From assembly GCF_016907655.1 (NCBI RefSeq), contig NZ_JAFBCL010000001.1:1798001-1862000 (forward strand): 64,000 bases of DNA, given 5' to 3'. Below, in pieces: positions 41,338 through 50,933 of the stretch (the stretch's first letter is position 1; each line of letters starts with the position of its first letter). The notes under the pieces were generated by a model. That model ran no database searches. It saw nothing but the letters and a program-made list of their open reading frames with translations, and was not told the DNA's origin. Source of the DNA: Saccharothrix algeriensis. Its GTDB lineage: Bacteria; Actinomycetota; Actinomycetes; Mycobacteriales; Pseudonocardiaceae. The position numbers and the translations under genes were made by a program.

Positions 41338-43461
41338 GTGGAAAGGTCGGCGACGAACGTGATCGGCGGGCTGCTCGAACAGCGCTACCGGGTGGGGACC
41401 CTGGTGGCGCGCGGTGGCATGTCCACCGTGTACCGGGGCGTCGACACGCGCCTGGAGCGCCCGGTGGCGATCAAGGTCATGGACCCGCGGTTCTCCTCCG
41501 ACCCGCAGTTCGTGGCCCGGTTCGAGCGCGAGGCGCGGGCGGCGGCCGGGCTGCACCACCCCGGCGTCGTAGCGGTGCACGACCAGGGCGTCGACGAGGA
41601 CCGGGTCTACCTGGTGATGGAGCTGGTCGAGGGCGGCACGCTGCGCGACCTGCTCGACGCGCGGGGCCGGCTGGACGTGCCGCTGGCGCTGACCGTGCTG
41701 GAGAAGGTGCTCTCGCCGCTGGCCGCCGCGCACCGCGCCGGGCTCGTGCACCGGGACGTGAAGCCGGAGAACGTGCTGATCGGGCGCGGCGGCGTGGTGA
41801 AGGTCGCGGACTTCGGGCTGGTCCGGGCGGTGTCGACGCCGGGGATCACGAGCGACACCACGATCCTGGGCACGGTCGCGTACCTGTCGCCCGAGCAGGT
41901 CGCCAACGGGTCGTCGGACGCGCGCAGCGACGTGTACGCGGCCGGGGTGCTGCTGTACGAGATGCTGACCGGCGCGCCGCCCTACGTCGGCGACACGGCC
42001 ATCTCGGTGGCCTACCGGCACGTGAACGAGGACGTGCCGCCGGTGGCCGACGTGCCCCCCGAGGTGGCCGAGCTGGTGCGGCGCTCGACGCGGCGCGAGC
42101 CGTTCCTGCGGCCGGCGGACGCGGAGGCGTTCCTGTCGGAGGTGGAGACGGCGCGGGCCCGGCTCGGGCTGGCGGCCGTGGACGTGCCCGTCGTGCACCC
42201 CTCCGGCGCGGGACTCCCCGACGCGGACTTCCCCGGCGGGCGCCCCGTCGCCGCGGGCACCGTCGCCGCGGGAGCGGTCGCCGCGGGGGCCACCGCCGGC
42301 GGCACGGTCGCGCTGGGCGCGGCCGAGGAGCCGCAGACCGAGCGCGTGCTGCCGCGGGGGGTGGGCGCCGCGGCGCACGCCGAGGCCACCGTGCCGGTGC
42401 GCAGGCCCGCCCACACCGGGCCGCAGGGCACGCAGGCGCTGCCGCGCCCGCTCGTCGCCGACCCGGTGAACAGCCCCGCTCCGGAGCAGCAGGCCGCGCC
42501 CCGGCCGCGACCGGCGCGCCCCAGGCGCCCGCCGAAGAAGAAGACGCCCGAGCAGCTCTACGCGGAGATGCGGGCGCGCAGCAAGAAGCAGTTCATCACC
42601 TGGATCAGCATCGTGGCGGTCGCCGCGGTCCTCATCGGCCTGGTGAGCTGGTGGCTGTCGATCGGCCGGTTCGCCTCGGTGCCCGACGTGATCGGCAAGG
42701 AGCGGGAAGCCGCCGTCGCGATCATCGAAGCCGAGTCCCTGATGACCACGGTGTCCACCGAGCACAGCGACAGCGTGCCCAGCGGGCAGGTGCTGCGCAC
42801 CGAGCCGGCGGCCGGGGTGGAGGCCACCCGGGGCGACCTGGTGCGGGTGGTCGTGTCGCGCGGCAAGCCCGTGGTGCCGCAGGTGCAGCCCGGCGTCGAG
42901 GTGGCCGCCGCCGAGCGGGAGCTGGCCTCGGTGGGGCTGAAGCCGCGGCTCGACGCGAACGAGGACGCGTTCAGCGACCGGGTGCCCAAGGGCAAGGTGG
43001 TGACGCTGAAGCCCGCGCCCGGCACGGCGGTGGACATCGGCAGCGCGGTCACCATCGTGATCAGCAAGGGCGTGGAGCCCAAGCCCGTGCCGAACGTGAA
43101 GGGCAGGACGAAGGACGAGGCGTTCGCGGAGCTGTCGGCGGCGGGCTTCGAGCCGGTCGAGGGCCCGAAGGAGCAGTCGGGCGAGGTCGACAGCGGCCGG
43201 GTGGTCCGCACCGACCCGGCGGCGGGCACCACGCTGGGCGCCGACAAGCGGGTCACCGTGGTCATCGCGGAGGACCGGGACGTGACCGTGCCCAACGTGG
43301 AGGGCAAGCGGGTCAAGGAGGCGAAGGAGATCCTGGAGAAGGCCGGGCTCCAGGTGGACGTCCAGTTCAACAACCGCGAACGGGCGAAGGTCATCAACCA
43401 GTCGATCAGGGGCGGGGAACGCGTCCCGAAGGGCACCCGGATCGTCATCATCGGCGTCTGA
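41338..43461 (+). CDS. pknL: Serine/threonine protein kinase PknL with four PASTA domains
   Basis: 707-residue membrane kinase. Kinase domain about 10-280: Gly loop VARGGMSTVYRG, Lys in VAIKVMD, catalytic HRDVKPENVL, DFGL, activation segment TSDTTILGTVAYLSPEQ. A Pro/Ala-rich linker (285-415) leads to a membrane helix (about 420-442), then four extracytoplasmic PASTA repeats (443-707) such as SVPDVIGKEREAAV and TVPNVEGKRVKEAKEIL, which bind muropeptides in PknB-type kinases. Context (Rv2175c homologue, aroG) identifies PknL, whose M. tuberculosis form has no PASTA repeats. TACGAT lies 8 nt before the GTG. Confidence 0.93.
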   Translation: MERSATNVIGGLLEQRYRVGTLVARGGMSTVYRGVDTRLERPVAIKVMDPRFSSDPQFVARFEREARAAAGLHHPGVVAVHDQGVDEDRVYLVMELVEGGTLRDLLDARGRLDVPLALTVLEKVLSPLAAAHRAGLVHRDVKPENVLIGRGGVVKVADFGLVRAVSTPGITSDTTILGTVAYLSPEQVANGSSDARSDVYAAGVLLYEMLTGAPPYVGDTAISVAYRHVNEDVPPVADVPPEVAELVRRSTRREPFLRPADAEAFLSEVETARARLGLAAVDVPVVHPSGAGLPDADFPGGRPVAAGTVAAGAVAAGATAGGTVALGAAEEPQTERVLPRGVGAAAHAEATVPVRRPAHTGPQGTQALPRPLVADPVNSPAPEQQAAPRPRPARPRRPPKKKTPEQLYAEMRARSKKQFITWISIVAVAAVLIGLVSWWLSIGRFASVPDVIGKEREAAVAIIEAESLMTTVSTEHSDSVPSGQVLRTEPAAGVEATRGDLVRVVVSRGKPVVPQVQPGVEVAAAERELASVGLKPRLDANEDAFSDRVPKGKVVTLKPAPGTAVDIGSAVTIVISKGVEPKPVPNVKGRTKDEAFAELSAAGFEPVEGPKEQSGEVDSGRVVRTDPAAGTTLGADKRVTVVIAEDRDVTVPNVEGKRVKEAKEILEKAGLQVDVQFNNRERAKVINQSIRGGERVPKGTRIVIIGV

Positions 43462-43634
43462 CCCCCGTCCGGGCGCCTTGCCGACCCGATCCGTGGCCGG
43501 CCCTTCCCCGGCGCCCGGTCACGGGCCACCACGCGCCCGAACCGCGCCACCACGGGGCGGGGCCGCGCCGTCATGCGACCGGGCCGCGCCACCGCGGGGC
43601 CGGGGCCGCGCCCACCACGGGCGGGCAGGCGGCA

Positions 43635-43683
43635 CGACGAAGCCCCGGCGGTCGAGGACGAGTCGACCGCCGGGGCTTCGTCG
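43635..43683. terminator. Bidirectional terminator between pknL and aroG
   Basis: Perfect 21-bp stem, 43635-43655 with 43663-43683, loop of 7 nt, core GAAGCCCCGGCGGTCGA. It lies 6 bp past the aroG stop, and the rest of the gap (43462-43634) is GC-rich with CCACSRCGGGG-like repetition. Confidence 0.9.
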
Positions 43684-43689
43684 GGGTGG

Positions 43690-45081
<1,392 letters not shown>

Positions 45082-45244
45082 TCAAGGGTAGGGGGTCCAC
45101 GCTGAGAGACGGGCACGGGTCGGCCCGAGCGCTGCGCGCGCCACGTCACGCACCCCGGCGGGCGGCCCCGGACCCGGCGTCGCGGCGGCTGCCCGACGCG
45201 GTGGCGAACGCCCGGCGCGCCGGTCGCGCGCGACCACCGGGAAC

Positions 45245-45325
45245 GGCGAAGGCGCTCCCGGGCGGACACGCGGTCCACCCGGGAGCGCCTTCGCCACCCG
45301 TGCCCGGACCGGGGTGCGGTCCGGG
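45245..45325. terminator. Tandem hairpins downstream of pfkA
   Basis: Stem 1: 18 bp, 45245-45262 with 45278-45295 (core GAAGGCGCTCCCGGG). Stem 2: CCCGGACC (45303-45310), loop GGGGTGC, GGTCCGGG (45318-45325), 7 bp before the pfkA stop on the minus strand. Otherwise the gap 45079-45331 is unremarkable. Confidence 0.8.
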
Positions 45326-45331
45326 GGTCGG

Positions 45332-46357
45332 TCAGCCGAAGAAGACCTCGGCCTCGGCGTAGCGCTCCAGCGGCACGGTCTTCAGCTCCGCCGTCGCCTC
45401 GGACAGCTTGACCCGCACGATGTCGGTGCCGCGCAGGGCGACCATCACGCCGAAGTCGCCCTCGGCAACCGCGTCGACCGCGTGCAGGCCGAAGCGGGTG
45501 GCCAGGACGCGGTCGTAGGCCGTCGGGATGCCGCCGCGCTGCGTGTGGCCCAGCACGACCGCCCGGGACTCCTTGCCGGTCCGCTGGGCGATCTCCTCGG
45601 CCAGCCAGGTGCCGACGCCGCCCAGGCGGACGTGGCCGAACGCGTCCTTCTCCCCGGAGTGCAGCACCTCGGCGCCGCCCTCGGGGACGGCGCCCTCCGC
45701 GACGACGATGATCGGGGCGTACTGCTTCTCGAAGCGCCGCTCCACCCACTCGACGACCTTCGCGACGCTGAACTCGCGCTCGGGCACGAGGATCACGTTC
45801 GCGCCGCCGGCCAGGCCCGAGTGCAGCGCGATCCAGCCCGCGTGCCGGCCCATGACCTCGACCACCAGGGCGCGGTGGTGGGACTCGGCGGTGGTGCGCA
45901 GGCGGTCGATCGCCTCCGTCGCGATGTGCACGGCGGTGTCGAAGCCGAAGGTGTAGTCCGTCGCGCCGAGGTCGTTGTCGATGGTCTTCGGCACGCCGAC
46001 GACGCCGATGCCGTCGTCGGTCAGGCGCTTGGCGACGCCGAGGGTGTCCTCGCCGCCGATCGCGATGAGGGCGTCCACCCCCTCGTCGGCCAGCACCTTG
46101 CGGATCCGGTCGACGCCGCCCTCGACCTTGTACGGGTTGGTGCGCGACGAGCCGAGGATCGTGCCGCCCTTGGTCAGGATGTCCTCGACCTCGGGCAGCC
46201 CGATGGGCTTGGTGAGACCTTCGAGCGGGCCCTGCCAGCCGTTGCGGAATCCCACGATCTCCCAGCCGTGGAGTTCGACGCCCTTGCGGACCACGGCGCG
46301 GATCACCGCGTTGAGGCCGGGGCAGTCACCACCGCCGGTGAGCACACCAATACGCAT
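45332..46357 (-). CDS. pfkA: 6-phosphofructokinase, predicted pyrophosphate-dependent
   Basis: 341-residue group III phosphofructokinase. GGGDCPGLN (8-16), substrate loop VPKTIDNDL (122-130), EVMGRHAGWIA. Two residues decide the phosphoryl donor: position 104 is Asp (IGGEDTL) and 124 is Lys (PKTID). Gly104 marks ATP enzymes, whereas Asp104 with Lys124 is the signature of PPi enzymes such as that of Amycolatopsis methanolica, so a reversible PPi-dependent enzyme is expected. ATG at 46355-46357 opens the conserved MRIGVLTGGG; GAGGAG is 13 nt upstream, unusually far. Confidence 0.93.
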   Translation of the reverse strand: MRIGVLTGGGDCPGLNAVIRAVVRKGVELHGWEIVGFRNGWQGPLEGLTKPIGLPEVEDILTKGGTILGSSRTNPYKVEGGVDRIRKVLADEGVDALIAIGGEDTLGVAKRLTDDGIGVVGVPKTIDNDLGATDYTFGFDTAVHIATEAIDRLRTTAESHHRALVVEVMGRHAGWIALHSGLAGGANVILVPEREFSVAKVVEWVERRFEKQYAPIIVVAEGAVPEGGAEVLHSGEKDAFGHVRLGGVGTWLAEEIAQRTGKESRAVVLGHTQRGGIPTAYDRVLATRFGLHAVDAVAEGDFGVMVALRGTDIVRVKLSEATAELKTVPLERYAEAEVFFG

Positions 46358-46435
46358 CTGCTTAGCCAATCTCCTCGTGGCGTGGGTCACCCAAGACTGT
46401 CACGACCTGGATCGGTGCAGCAAGCACGGGTCCAC

Positions 46436-46948
46436 CTAGCGGACGGTGAACCCGCGGCGCAGGCGCTCGGTCTCGATCACCTTCCACCGCGCCAGGTTGT
46501 GCCGGGCGTCGGCGAGGGCGTCGTGCGCGTCGGCGGGCGGCGCGGGCAGGCGGGGCTTGCCCACGTCCTCCCAGCGCTGCCGGAGGTCGCGGGTGAAGCG
46601 GGGCAGGCTGCGCGGCAGGGCGGGCATCGGGCCCCACAGCTGCGCGAGCGCCACGTGGTCGTAGGCGGCGAACCACGCCCACAGCTCGACGTCGTCCCGG
46701 TTGGCCTTCGGGCCGCCGAGGAAGTCGAGCAGGTCGTCGCGGATGCGCTCGCGGCTGCGCCACGCCCGGTCGGCGGGCGGCGGGAGCTGGTTGAGCACGT
46801 TGGCCCGCACCCACGGCCCCGCCCGGTCCGGGTCGAACTCGGTCGACACGGCGTAGAACTCGCGGCCCTCCTCGTCCACCACCCCGATGGAGACGAGGTC
46901 GATCGTCACCCCGTCCTCGATGAACTCACAGTCGTAGAAGAACCGCAC
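46436..46948 (-). CDS. 3'-5' exoribonuclease, Rv2179c-like (DEDD family)
   Basis: 170-residue RNase T-like exonuclease. Acidic catalytic residues are in RFFYDCEFIEDG (D, E), WAWFAAYDHVALAQLWG (D) and AHDALADARHNLARW (H, D), as in the structurally known M. tuberculosis Rv2179c, which also lies beside aroG. Leaderless start: TAAGGT is 7 nt before the GTG at 46946-46948. It trims 3' overhangs of RNA in the family; cellular target not known. Confidence 0.9.
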   Translation of the reverse strand: MRFFYDCEFIEDGVTIDLVSIGVVDEEGREFYAVSTEFDPDRAGPWVRANVLNQLPPPADRAWRSRERIRDDLLDFLGGPKANRDDVELWAWFAAYDHVALAQLWGPMPALPRSLPRFTRDLRQRWEDVGKPRLPAPPADAHDALADARHNLARWKVIETERLRRGFTVR

Positions 46949-46970
46949 CGCGCCAACCTTAAGGTGCCGT

Positions 46971-47705
46971 TCACCCGGCCTTCGTGCCGGGCAGCCGATC
47001 GACGTCCTCCGCCGACCGCCCGGGGTCGCCCTGCTCCTGCTTGGCCTTGGCCGCGTAGACGTCGACGTACTCCTGGCCGGACAGCTCCATCAGCGCGTAC
47101 ATGATCTCGTCGGTGATCGAGCGCAGCACGAACCGGTCGCCGGACAGCCCGGCGTACCGGGAGAAGTCCAGCGGCTTGCCGATCTTGATGCGGATGGGGT
47201 GGGGCCGCCACACCTTCGAGCCGATCGGGTTGGCCTTGTCGGTGCCGAACATCGCGACCGGGATGACCGGCGCGCCGGACTCCAGCGCGATCCACGCGAC
47301 GCCGACCTTGCCCTTGTAGAGCCGCCCGTCGGGCGAGCGGGTGCCCTCCGGGTAGATGCCGAGCAGCTTGCCCTCCCGGACGATGCGCACGCCGGTGTCC
47401 AGCGCGGCCTGGGCGGCCGACGCCGAGGACCGGTCGATCGGCACCTGCCCGACGCCGGAGAAGAACCAGCGCTGGAACGCGCCCTTGACCCCCTTGCCGG
47501 TGAAGTACTCGATCTTGGCCGGGAAGGTGACCCGCCGGGACAGCTTGAGCGGGAGGAAGAACGAGTCGGAGACCGCGAGGTGGTTGGACGCCAGGATCGC
47601 GCCGCCCTCCCGGGGGATGTTCTCCGCGCCCTCGATGATCCGGGGTCGGAAGAACAGCTTCAGGATCGGCCCGAGAAAGATGTGTTTCATCATCCAGTAG
47701 AGCAC
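46971..47705 (-). CDS. 1-acyl-sn-glycerol-3-phosphate acyltransferase (PlsC family)
   Basis: 244-residue membrane-associated acyltransferase for phospholipid synthesis. Motif I appears as SNHLAVSDSFFLP (NHxxxxD form, as in the Rv2182c group), motif III as GIYPEGTRSPDGRLYKGKVG, and motif IV region as GAPVIPVAMFG. An N-terminal hydrophobic stretch follows MLYWMMKHIFLGPILKLFF. The GTG at 47703-47705 has GAGGAGG upstream, though 11 nt away; two in-frame ATGs follow at codons 5-6. Synteny with Rv2182c supports the call. Confidence 0.9.
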   Translation of the reverse strand: MLYWMMKHIFLGPILKLFFRPRIIEGAENIPREGGAILASNHLAVSDSFFLPLKLSRRVTFPAKIEYFTGKGVKGAFQRWFFSGVGQVPIDRSSASAAQAALDTGVRIVREGKLLGIYPEGTRSPDGRLYKGKVGVAWIALESGAPVIPVAMFGTDKANPIGSKVWRPHPIRIKIGKPLDFSRYAGLSGDRFVLRSITDEIMYALMELSGQEYVDVYAAKAKQEQGDPGRSAEDVDRLPGTKAG

Positions 47706-47808
47706 CGCTGGGAGCGCCTCCTCGACGTGCTTGATCCCCGGGCGTCAGCGTACGGAGCCGGCTGCGCGGTGCACAACGAAGCCCCTCGCCCGGGCGGTAC
47801 GGTCGCAA

Positions 47809-47910
47809 GTGCCACCGGCTGCCGTAATCCGCGACACAGCGGCCCCGTGCGACGATGATGCCTGGCAGAAGGTTCGCCTTCACGACCGGAGGGCTGGAGC
47901 ACGCCGATGA
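47809..47910 (+). CDS. Possible 33-residue leader peptide
   Basis: A GTG 5 nt behind TACGGT (47798-47803) opens a frame VPPAAVIRDTAAPCDDDAWQ followed by 13 basic residues, whose TGA overlaps the ATG of the next gene (ATGA). The overlap suggests a coupled upstream frame; no similarity is known and it may be chance. Confidence 0.25.
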   Translation: MPPAAVIRDTAAPCDDDAWQKVRLHDRRAGARR

Positions 47911-48392
47911 ACTCCCGACGCGACCCGACCGACGGCCCGGAGGACGTGGACGCCACCTTCGCCGAGATCGTGGCCGGTCTCGAACGCGAAGGCGTCGGCA
48001 GGACCTGGCCGGGCGATGGGGCCGACGACCCGGACGAGGAGGAGGCGGAACCGGTCAAGCCGACCCGCCCGGAGGGCGGGCCCGCCGTCGCGACGGCCGA
48101 GGAGGACCCGGGCGACGACCGCGACGACGACCGCGACGACGACCCGGACGACCACTTCGTCCCCCCGGACCCGCCACCGCTGCCCGCCCTGCGCGCGGGC
48201 ACGGTCGCCGCGCTGCTGCTGATCGTGCTGGGCGTGGTCCTGCTGCTGGTGCCGGGCCTGTTCGGCCTGACGTCGAAGGTGGGCACCCCGCTGGCCCTGG
48301 CCGTGCTGTGCGCGGGCGTCGGCTGGCTGATCCTGCGCATCCGCAACGGCCCGCCCCCCGACTCCGGCTGGGACGACGGCGCGGTCCTCTGA
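47907..48392 (+). CDS. Conserved actinobacterial two-span membrane protein
   Basis: 161 residues. The first 95 are very acidic and low-complexity (EEDPGDDRDDDRDDDPDD), leading into DHFVPPDPPPLP, a motif shared by small actinobacterial membrane proteins of unknown function. Two membrane helices follow (about 100-120 and 125-146), ending in a short polar tail. GGAG lies 8 nt before the ATG. Divergent from the acyltransferase and convergent with the glucokinase. Confidence 0.75.
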   Translation: MNSRRDPTDGPEDVDATFAEIVAGLEREGVGRTWPGDGADDPDEEEAEPVKPTRPEGGPAVATAEEDPGDDRDDDRDDDPDDHFVPPDPPPLPALRAGTVAALLLIVLGVVLLLVPGLFGLTSKVGTPLALAVLCAGVGWLILRIRNGPPPDSGWDDGAVL

Positions 48393-48427
48393 CCCCCGCG
48401 GCCGGGTGCGGGCGCCGCCCGGACCGG

Positions 48428-49399
48428 TCAGCGGCGGCCGTTGCAGGTCCGGCGCCGGGCCGCCGGCTCGCGGGCCAGGGTGGCCACGCCGACGATGCCC
48501 GCGTCGTCGCCGAGCTGGGCCGTGCGGATGCGGGACAGGGGCCGGTGGCCCGCCCCGGTGACCACGGCCGCGTAGCGCTCCCGCGCCTCGTCCAGGAACA
48601 GCGGCGCGGAATCCGCGACGCCGCCGCCGATGACCACCACTTCCGGGTCGTACACGTCGGCGACCAGGGCCAACCCCTCCCCCAGCCACCGCGCGAGGTC
48701 GGACATGGCGAGCTGGGCCAGCGGGTCGCCGTCGCGGGCCGCGGCGGCGACCCGGCGGCCCGTCACGGCGCGGGAGTCGCCGGCCGCCTCGCGGGCCAGC
48801 AGGCCCGACGCGCCGGGGTGGCTGGCCAGCAGCTCCACGGCGGTCGCGGTCAGGGCCGTGCCGCTGCAGTACCGCTCCCAGCAGCCGTGCTTGCCGCACG
48901 GGCAGGGCCGGCCCTCCGGCACCAGGCGCAGGTGGCCCAGCTCGGGCGCCACGCCGTGCGCGCCGCGGAAGACCTCGCCGTCGAGGAGCAGCGCGCCGCC
49001 GATGCCGGTGCCGATGGCGACCAGGGTCGCGACGCGCGCGCCGCGGGCCGCCCCGAAGCGGTGCTCGGCCAGGGCCGCCGCGTTGGCGTCGTGCTCCAGC
49101 ACCACGGGCAGCCCGACGCGCTGCGCGATGCGCTCGGCGACCGGCGCGCGCCGCCACGCCAGGTGCGGCGCGAACAGCACCGTCCGGCGGTCGGTCGCGA
49201 CGAAGCCCGCCACGGCCAGGCCGACCGCCGCCACCCGGTGCCGGGCGGCCAGTTCGGCCACGACCGCGCCGATGGCCTCCTCCAGCGACCCCTCCCCGGA
49301 CGGGGTCGCGACGCGCGCCGTGTCCAGGACGGCGCCGTCGGCGTCCACCACGCCGGCCCGCACGCTGGTGCCGCCGACGTCGACGCCGACAGTCAGCAC
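48428..49399 (-). CDS. glk: ROK-family glucokinase
   Basis: 323 residues. ATP site VGVDVGGTSVRAGVV at the N-terminus, sugar-binding EHDANAAALAEH and ELGHLRL, and the ROK zinc motif CPCGKHGCWERYCSG; VIGGGVAD near the end. No N-terminal helix-turn-helix, so it is a kinase and not a ROK repressor. GTG start overlaps the preceding Cys-protein gene by 7 nt, making it the last gene of a four-gene operon (SRPBCC, ArsA-like, Cys-protein, glk). Family glucokinases of actinomycetes also influence carbon repression. Confidence 0.92.
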   Translation of the reverse strand: MLTVGVDVGGTSVRAGVVDADGAVLDTARVATPSGEGSLEEAIGAVVAELAARHRVAAVGLAVAGFVATDRRTVLFAPHLAWRRAPVAERIAQRVGLPVVLEHDANAAALAEHRFGAARGARVATLVAIGTGIGGALLLDGEVFRGAHGVAPELGHLRLVPEGRPCPCGKHGCWERYCSGTALTATAVELLASHPGASGLLAREAAGDSRAVTGRRVAAAARDGDPLAQLAMSDLARWLGEGLALVADVYDPEVVVIGGGVADSAPLFLDEARERYAAVVTGAGHRPLSRIRTAQLGDDAGIVGVATLAREPAARRRTCNGRR

Positions 49400-49740
49400 G
49401 GCGCCTGCTTCGCGCGCGGCAACCGCACCACCGGGATGTGCTGCACGCGCGGTTCGGCGGGCGGGGGCTCCGGAGCCGGCCCCGGCGCGGGCGCGGGCGG
49501 TTCGGCGAGCGCCGACCGCAGCACGGCGATCAGCCCGGTCACGTGCTCGGCGGCGCGGGCGGCGAGCTCCGAGCGGTCGCCGCGGGCCAGGGCCACCGCG
49601 TTGCACAGCGGGCACCAGCCGCACGACCCGGTGTCGTGCCCGCCGTCGGCGGCGGCGGCCAGCCGGTGCAGCCACGGCTGGGCGCGCTCGGCGGCGGCGT
49701 CGAGCAGCAGGCGCAGTTCCTCGGCGAGCTTGGCGTCCAT
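49393..49740 (-). CDS. Small CxxC protein, Rv2183c-like
   Basis: 115 residues: helical segment AKLAEELRLLLDAAAERAQPW, then HDTGSCGWCPLCNAVALARGDR with three Cys in CGWCPLC that could hold metal or a disulfide, then a Pro-rich tail (PAPAPGPAPEPPPAEP). The Cys block plus position between an ArsA-like ATPase and a glucokinase occurs across actinobacteria (Rv2183c next to Rv2184c; an equivalent upstream of streptomycete glkA appears likely but was not checked). Function unknown. The ATG overlaps the preceding stop by one base (TGATG). Confidence 0.75.
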   Translation of the reverse strand: MDAKLAEELRLLLDAAAERAQPWLHRLAAAADGGHDTGSCGWCPLCNAVALARGDRSELAARAAEHVTGLIAVLRSALAEPPAPAPGPAPEPPPAEPRVQHIPVVRLPRAKQAPC

Positions 49741-50933
49741 CACCGCATCCACAGGTCGGGGTCGGGGCGGAAGCGCACCGCCAACCCGGTGTCGTCCAGT
49801 TCCGCGCCGACCACCGCGCACCGCCGCAGCAGCGACGGCAGGGCGATCAGCCGGCGCCGGCCGTCCACGGTCACGGCCAGGTCGTCGCCGACCCGAGCCA
49901 GGTCCAGGTCCGAGTCGCCGACCCGCAGCGCCAGCCGCAGCCGGTACTCGTCGCCGACCGGCTCGACCTCCAGCAGCGGACCGCCCGGCGCGCCGCCCGC
50001 GAGCGGGTCGGCGCCGGCGTAGAGGCGCTCCGCCACGTCCAGCAGCGCGGCCAGGCCGACCGGCTCACCGGCCAGGTGCTCGACGGTCCGCACCGGGCCG
50101 AGGTCGGCCAGCGACGCGAGCACCGCCTCCTGCTCGGCCCGCCGGGTGCGCAGCCACCGCGCCGCCGGCCCGGGGTCCGCGCCGGGGTCGGGCACCAGCC
50201 GGTTGGCCACCACCCCGTCGACCCGGACGCCCAGCAGCGCGAGCGCGGCCACCGTCCGGCGCGTCTCGGCCGCGACCACCCGCTCCGGGGTGAGCACCAG
50301 CCGGACGGCCGTGTCGGGCGAGGTCAGCAGCTCCCGCAGCCGGCCGAGGTCCTCCGCGAGCCGGCCCAGCGCGTCGGCGGTGGCGTCCCACCGCTCGGCC
50401 GACGAGCCGGGGCCCGCCAGCCCGGCCAGCAGCCCGCGCACCACCCGGCGGTGGGTGGGGAACAGCCGCTCCAGGTAGCCCGCGACCGCCTCGGGCAGGG
50501 CCAGCAGCCGCAGCGTCTCCGCGGTCGGCCCGCAGTCGACCACCACCACGTCCCACGGGCCGGTCCGCGCCAGGCGCTGCACCTCGGCCAGCGCCAGCAG
50601 CTCCTCCACGCCCGGCAGCACGGTCAGCTCCTCGGCCGCCAACTCGTCCACGCCCGCGCCCGCGAGCACGGTCCGCAGGTGCCCGCGCAGCTCCCGCCAC
50701 GACCGGTCGACCAGCGCGCGGGGGTCGACCTGCGCGGCGTGCAGGCCCGCGTCGACCTCGGTGACCGCGGCGCCGAGGGCGGCGCCGAACGCGTCGCCCA
50801 GCGAGTGGGCCGGGTCGGTGGACACGACCAGCGCCTTGCGCCCGCCGGCCGCCAGCGCGGCCGAGGTGGCGGCGGCCAGGGTCGTCTTGCCGACCCCGCC
50901 CTTACCGGTGAACAGCAGCAGGCGCGCGCTCAT
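49740..50933 (-). CDS. ArsA/Get3-like ATPase (Rv2184c-like)
   Basis: 397 residues. Deviant Walker A FTGKGGVGKTTLAAA (8-22), switch I STDPAHSLGDAFG, Walker B-like WDVVVVDCGPTAETLRLL. One ATPase copy, as in Get3, with a C-terminal beta-rich domain (about 310-397). No arsenic genes nearby, so arsenite export is unlikely; the bacterial group with this context (Rv2184c) has no settled role. ATGA overlap with the SRPBCC gene shows coupling. Confidence 0.88.
   Translation of the reverse strand: MSARLLLFTGKGGVGKTTLAAATSAALAAGGRKALVVSTDPAHSLGDAFGAALGAAVTEVDAGLHAAQVDPRALVDRSWRELRGHLRTVLAGAGVDELAAEELTVLPGVEELLALAEVQRLARTGPWDVVVVDCGPTAETLRLLALPEAVAGYLERLFPTHRRVVRGLLAGLAGPGSSAERWDATADALGRLAEDLGRLRELLTSPDTAVRLVLTPERVVAAETRRTVAALALLGVRVDGVVANRLVPDPGADPGPAARWLRTRRAEQEAVLASLADLGPVRTVEHLAGEPVGLAALLDVAERLYAGADPLAGGAPGGPLLEVEPVGDEYRLRLALRVGDSDLDLARVGDDLAVTVDGRRRLIALPSLLRRCAVVGAELDDTGLAVRFRPDPDLWMR

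Noticed and set aside
47855..50293. Long open frames on the plus strand opposite the glucokinase/ArsA operon
   Set aside because: Arg/Pro/Gly-rich shadow frames without domains; the minus strand has overlapping, coupled family genes.
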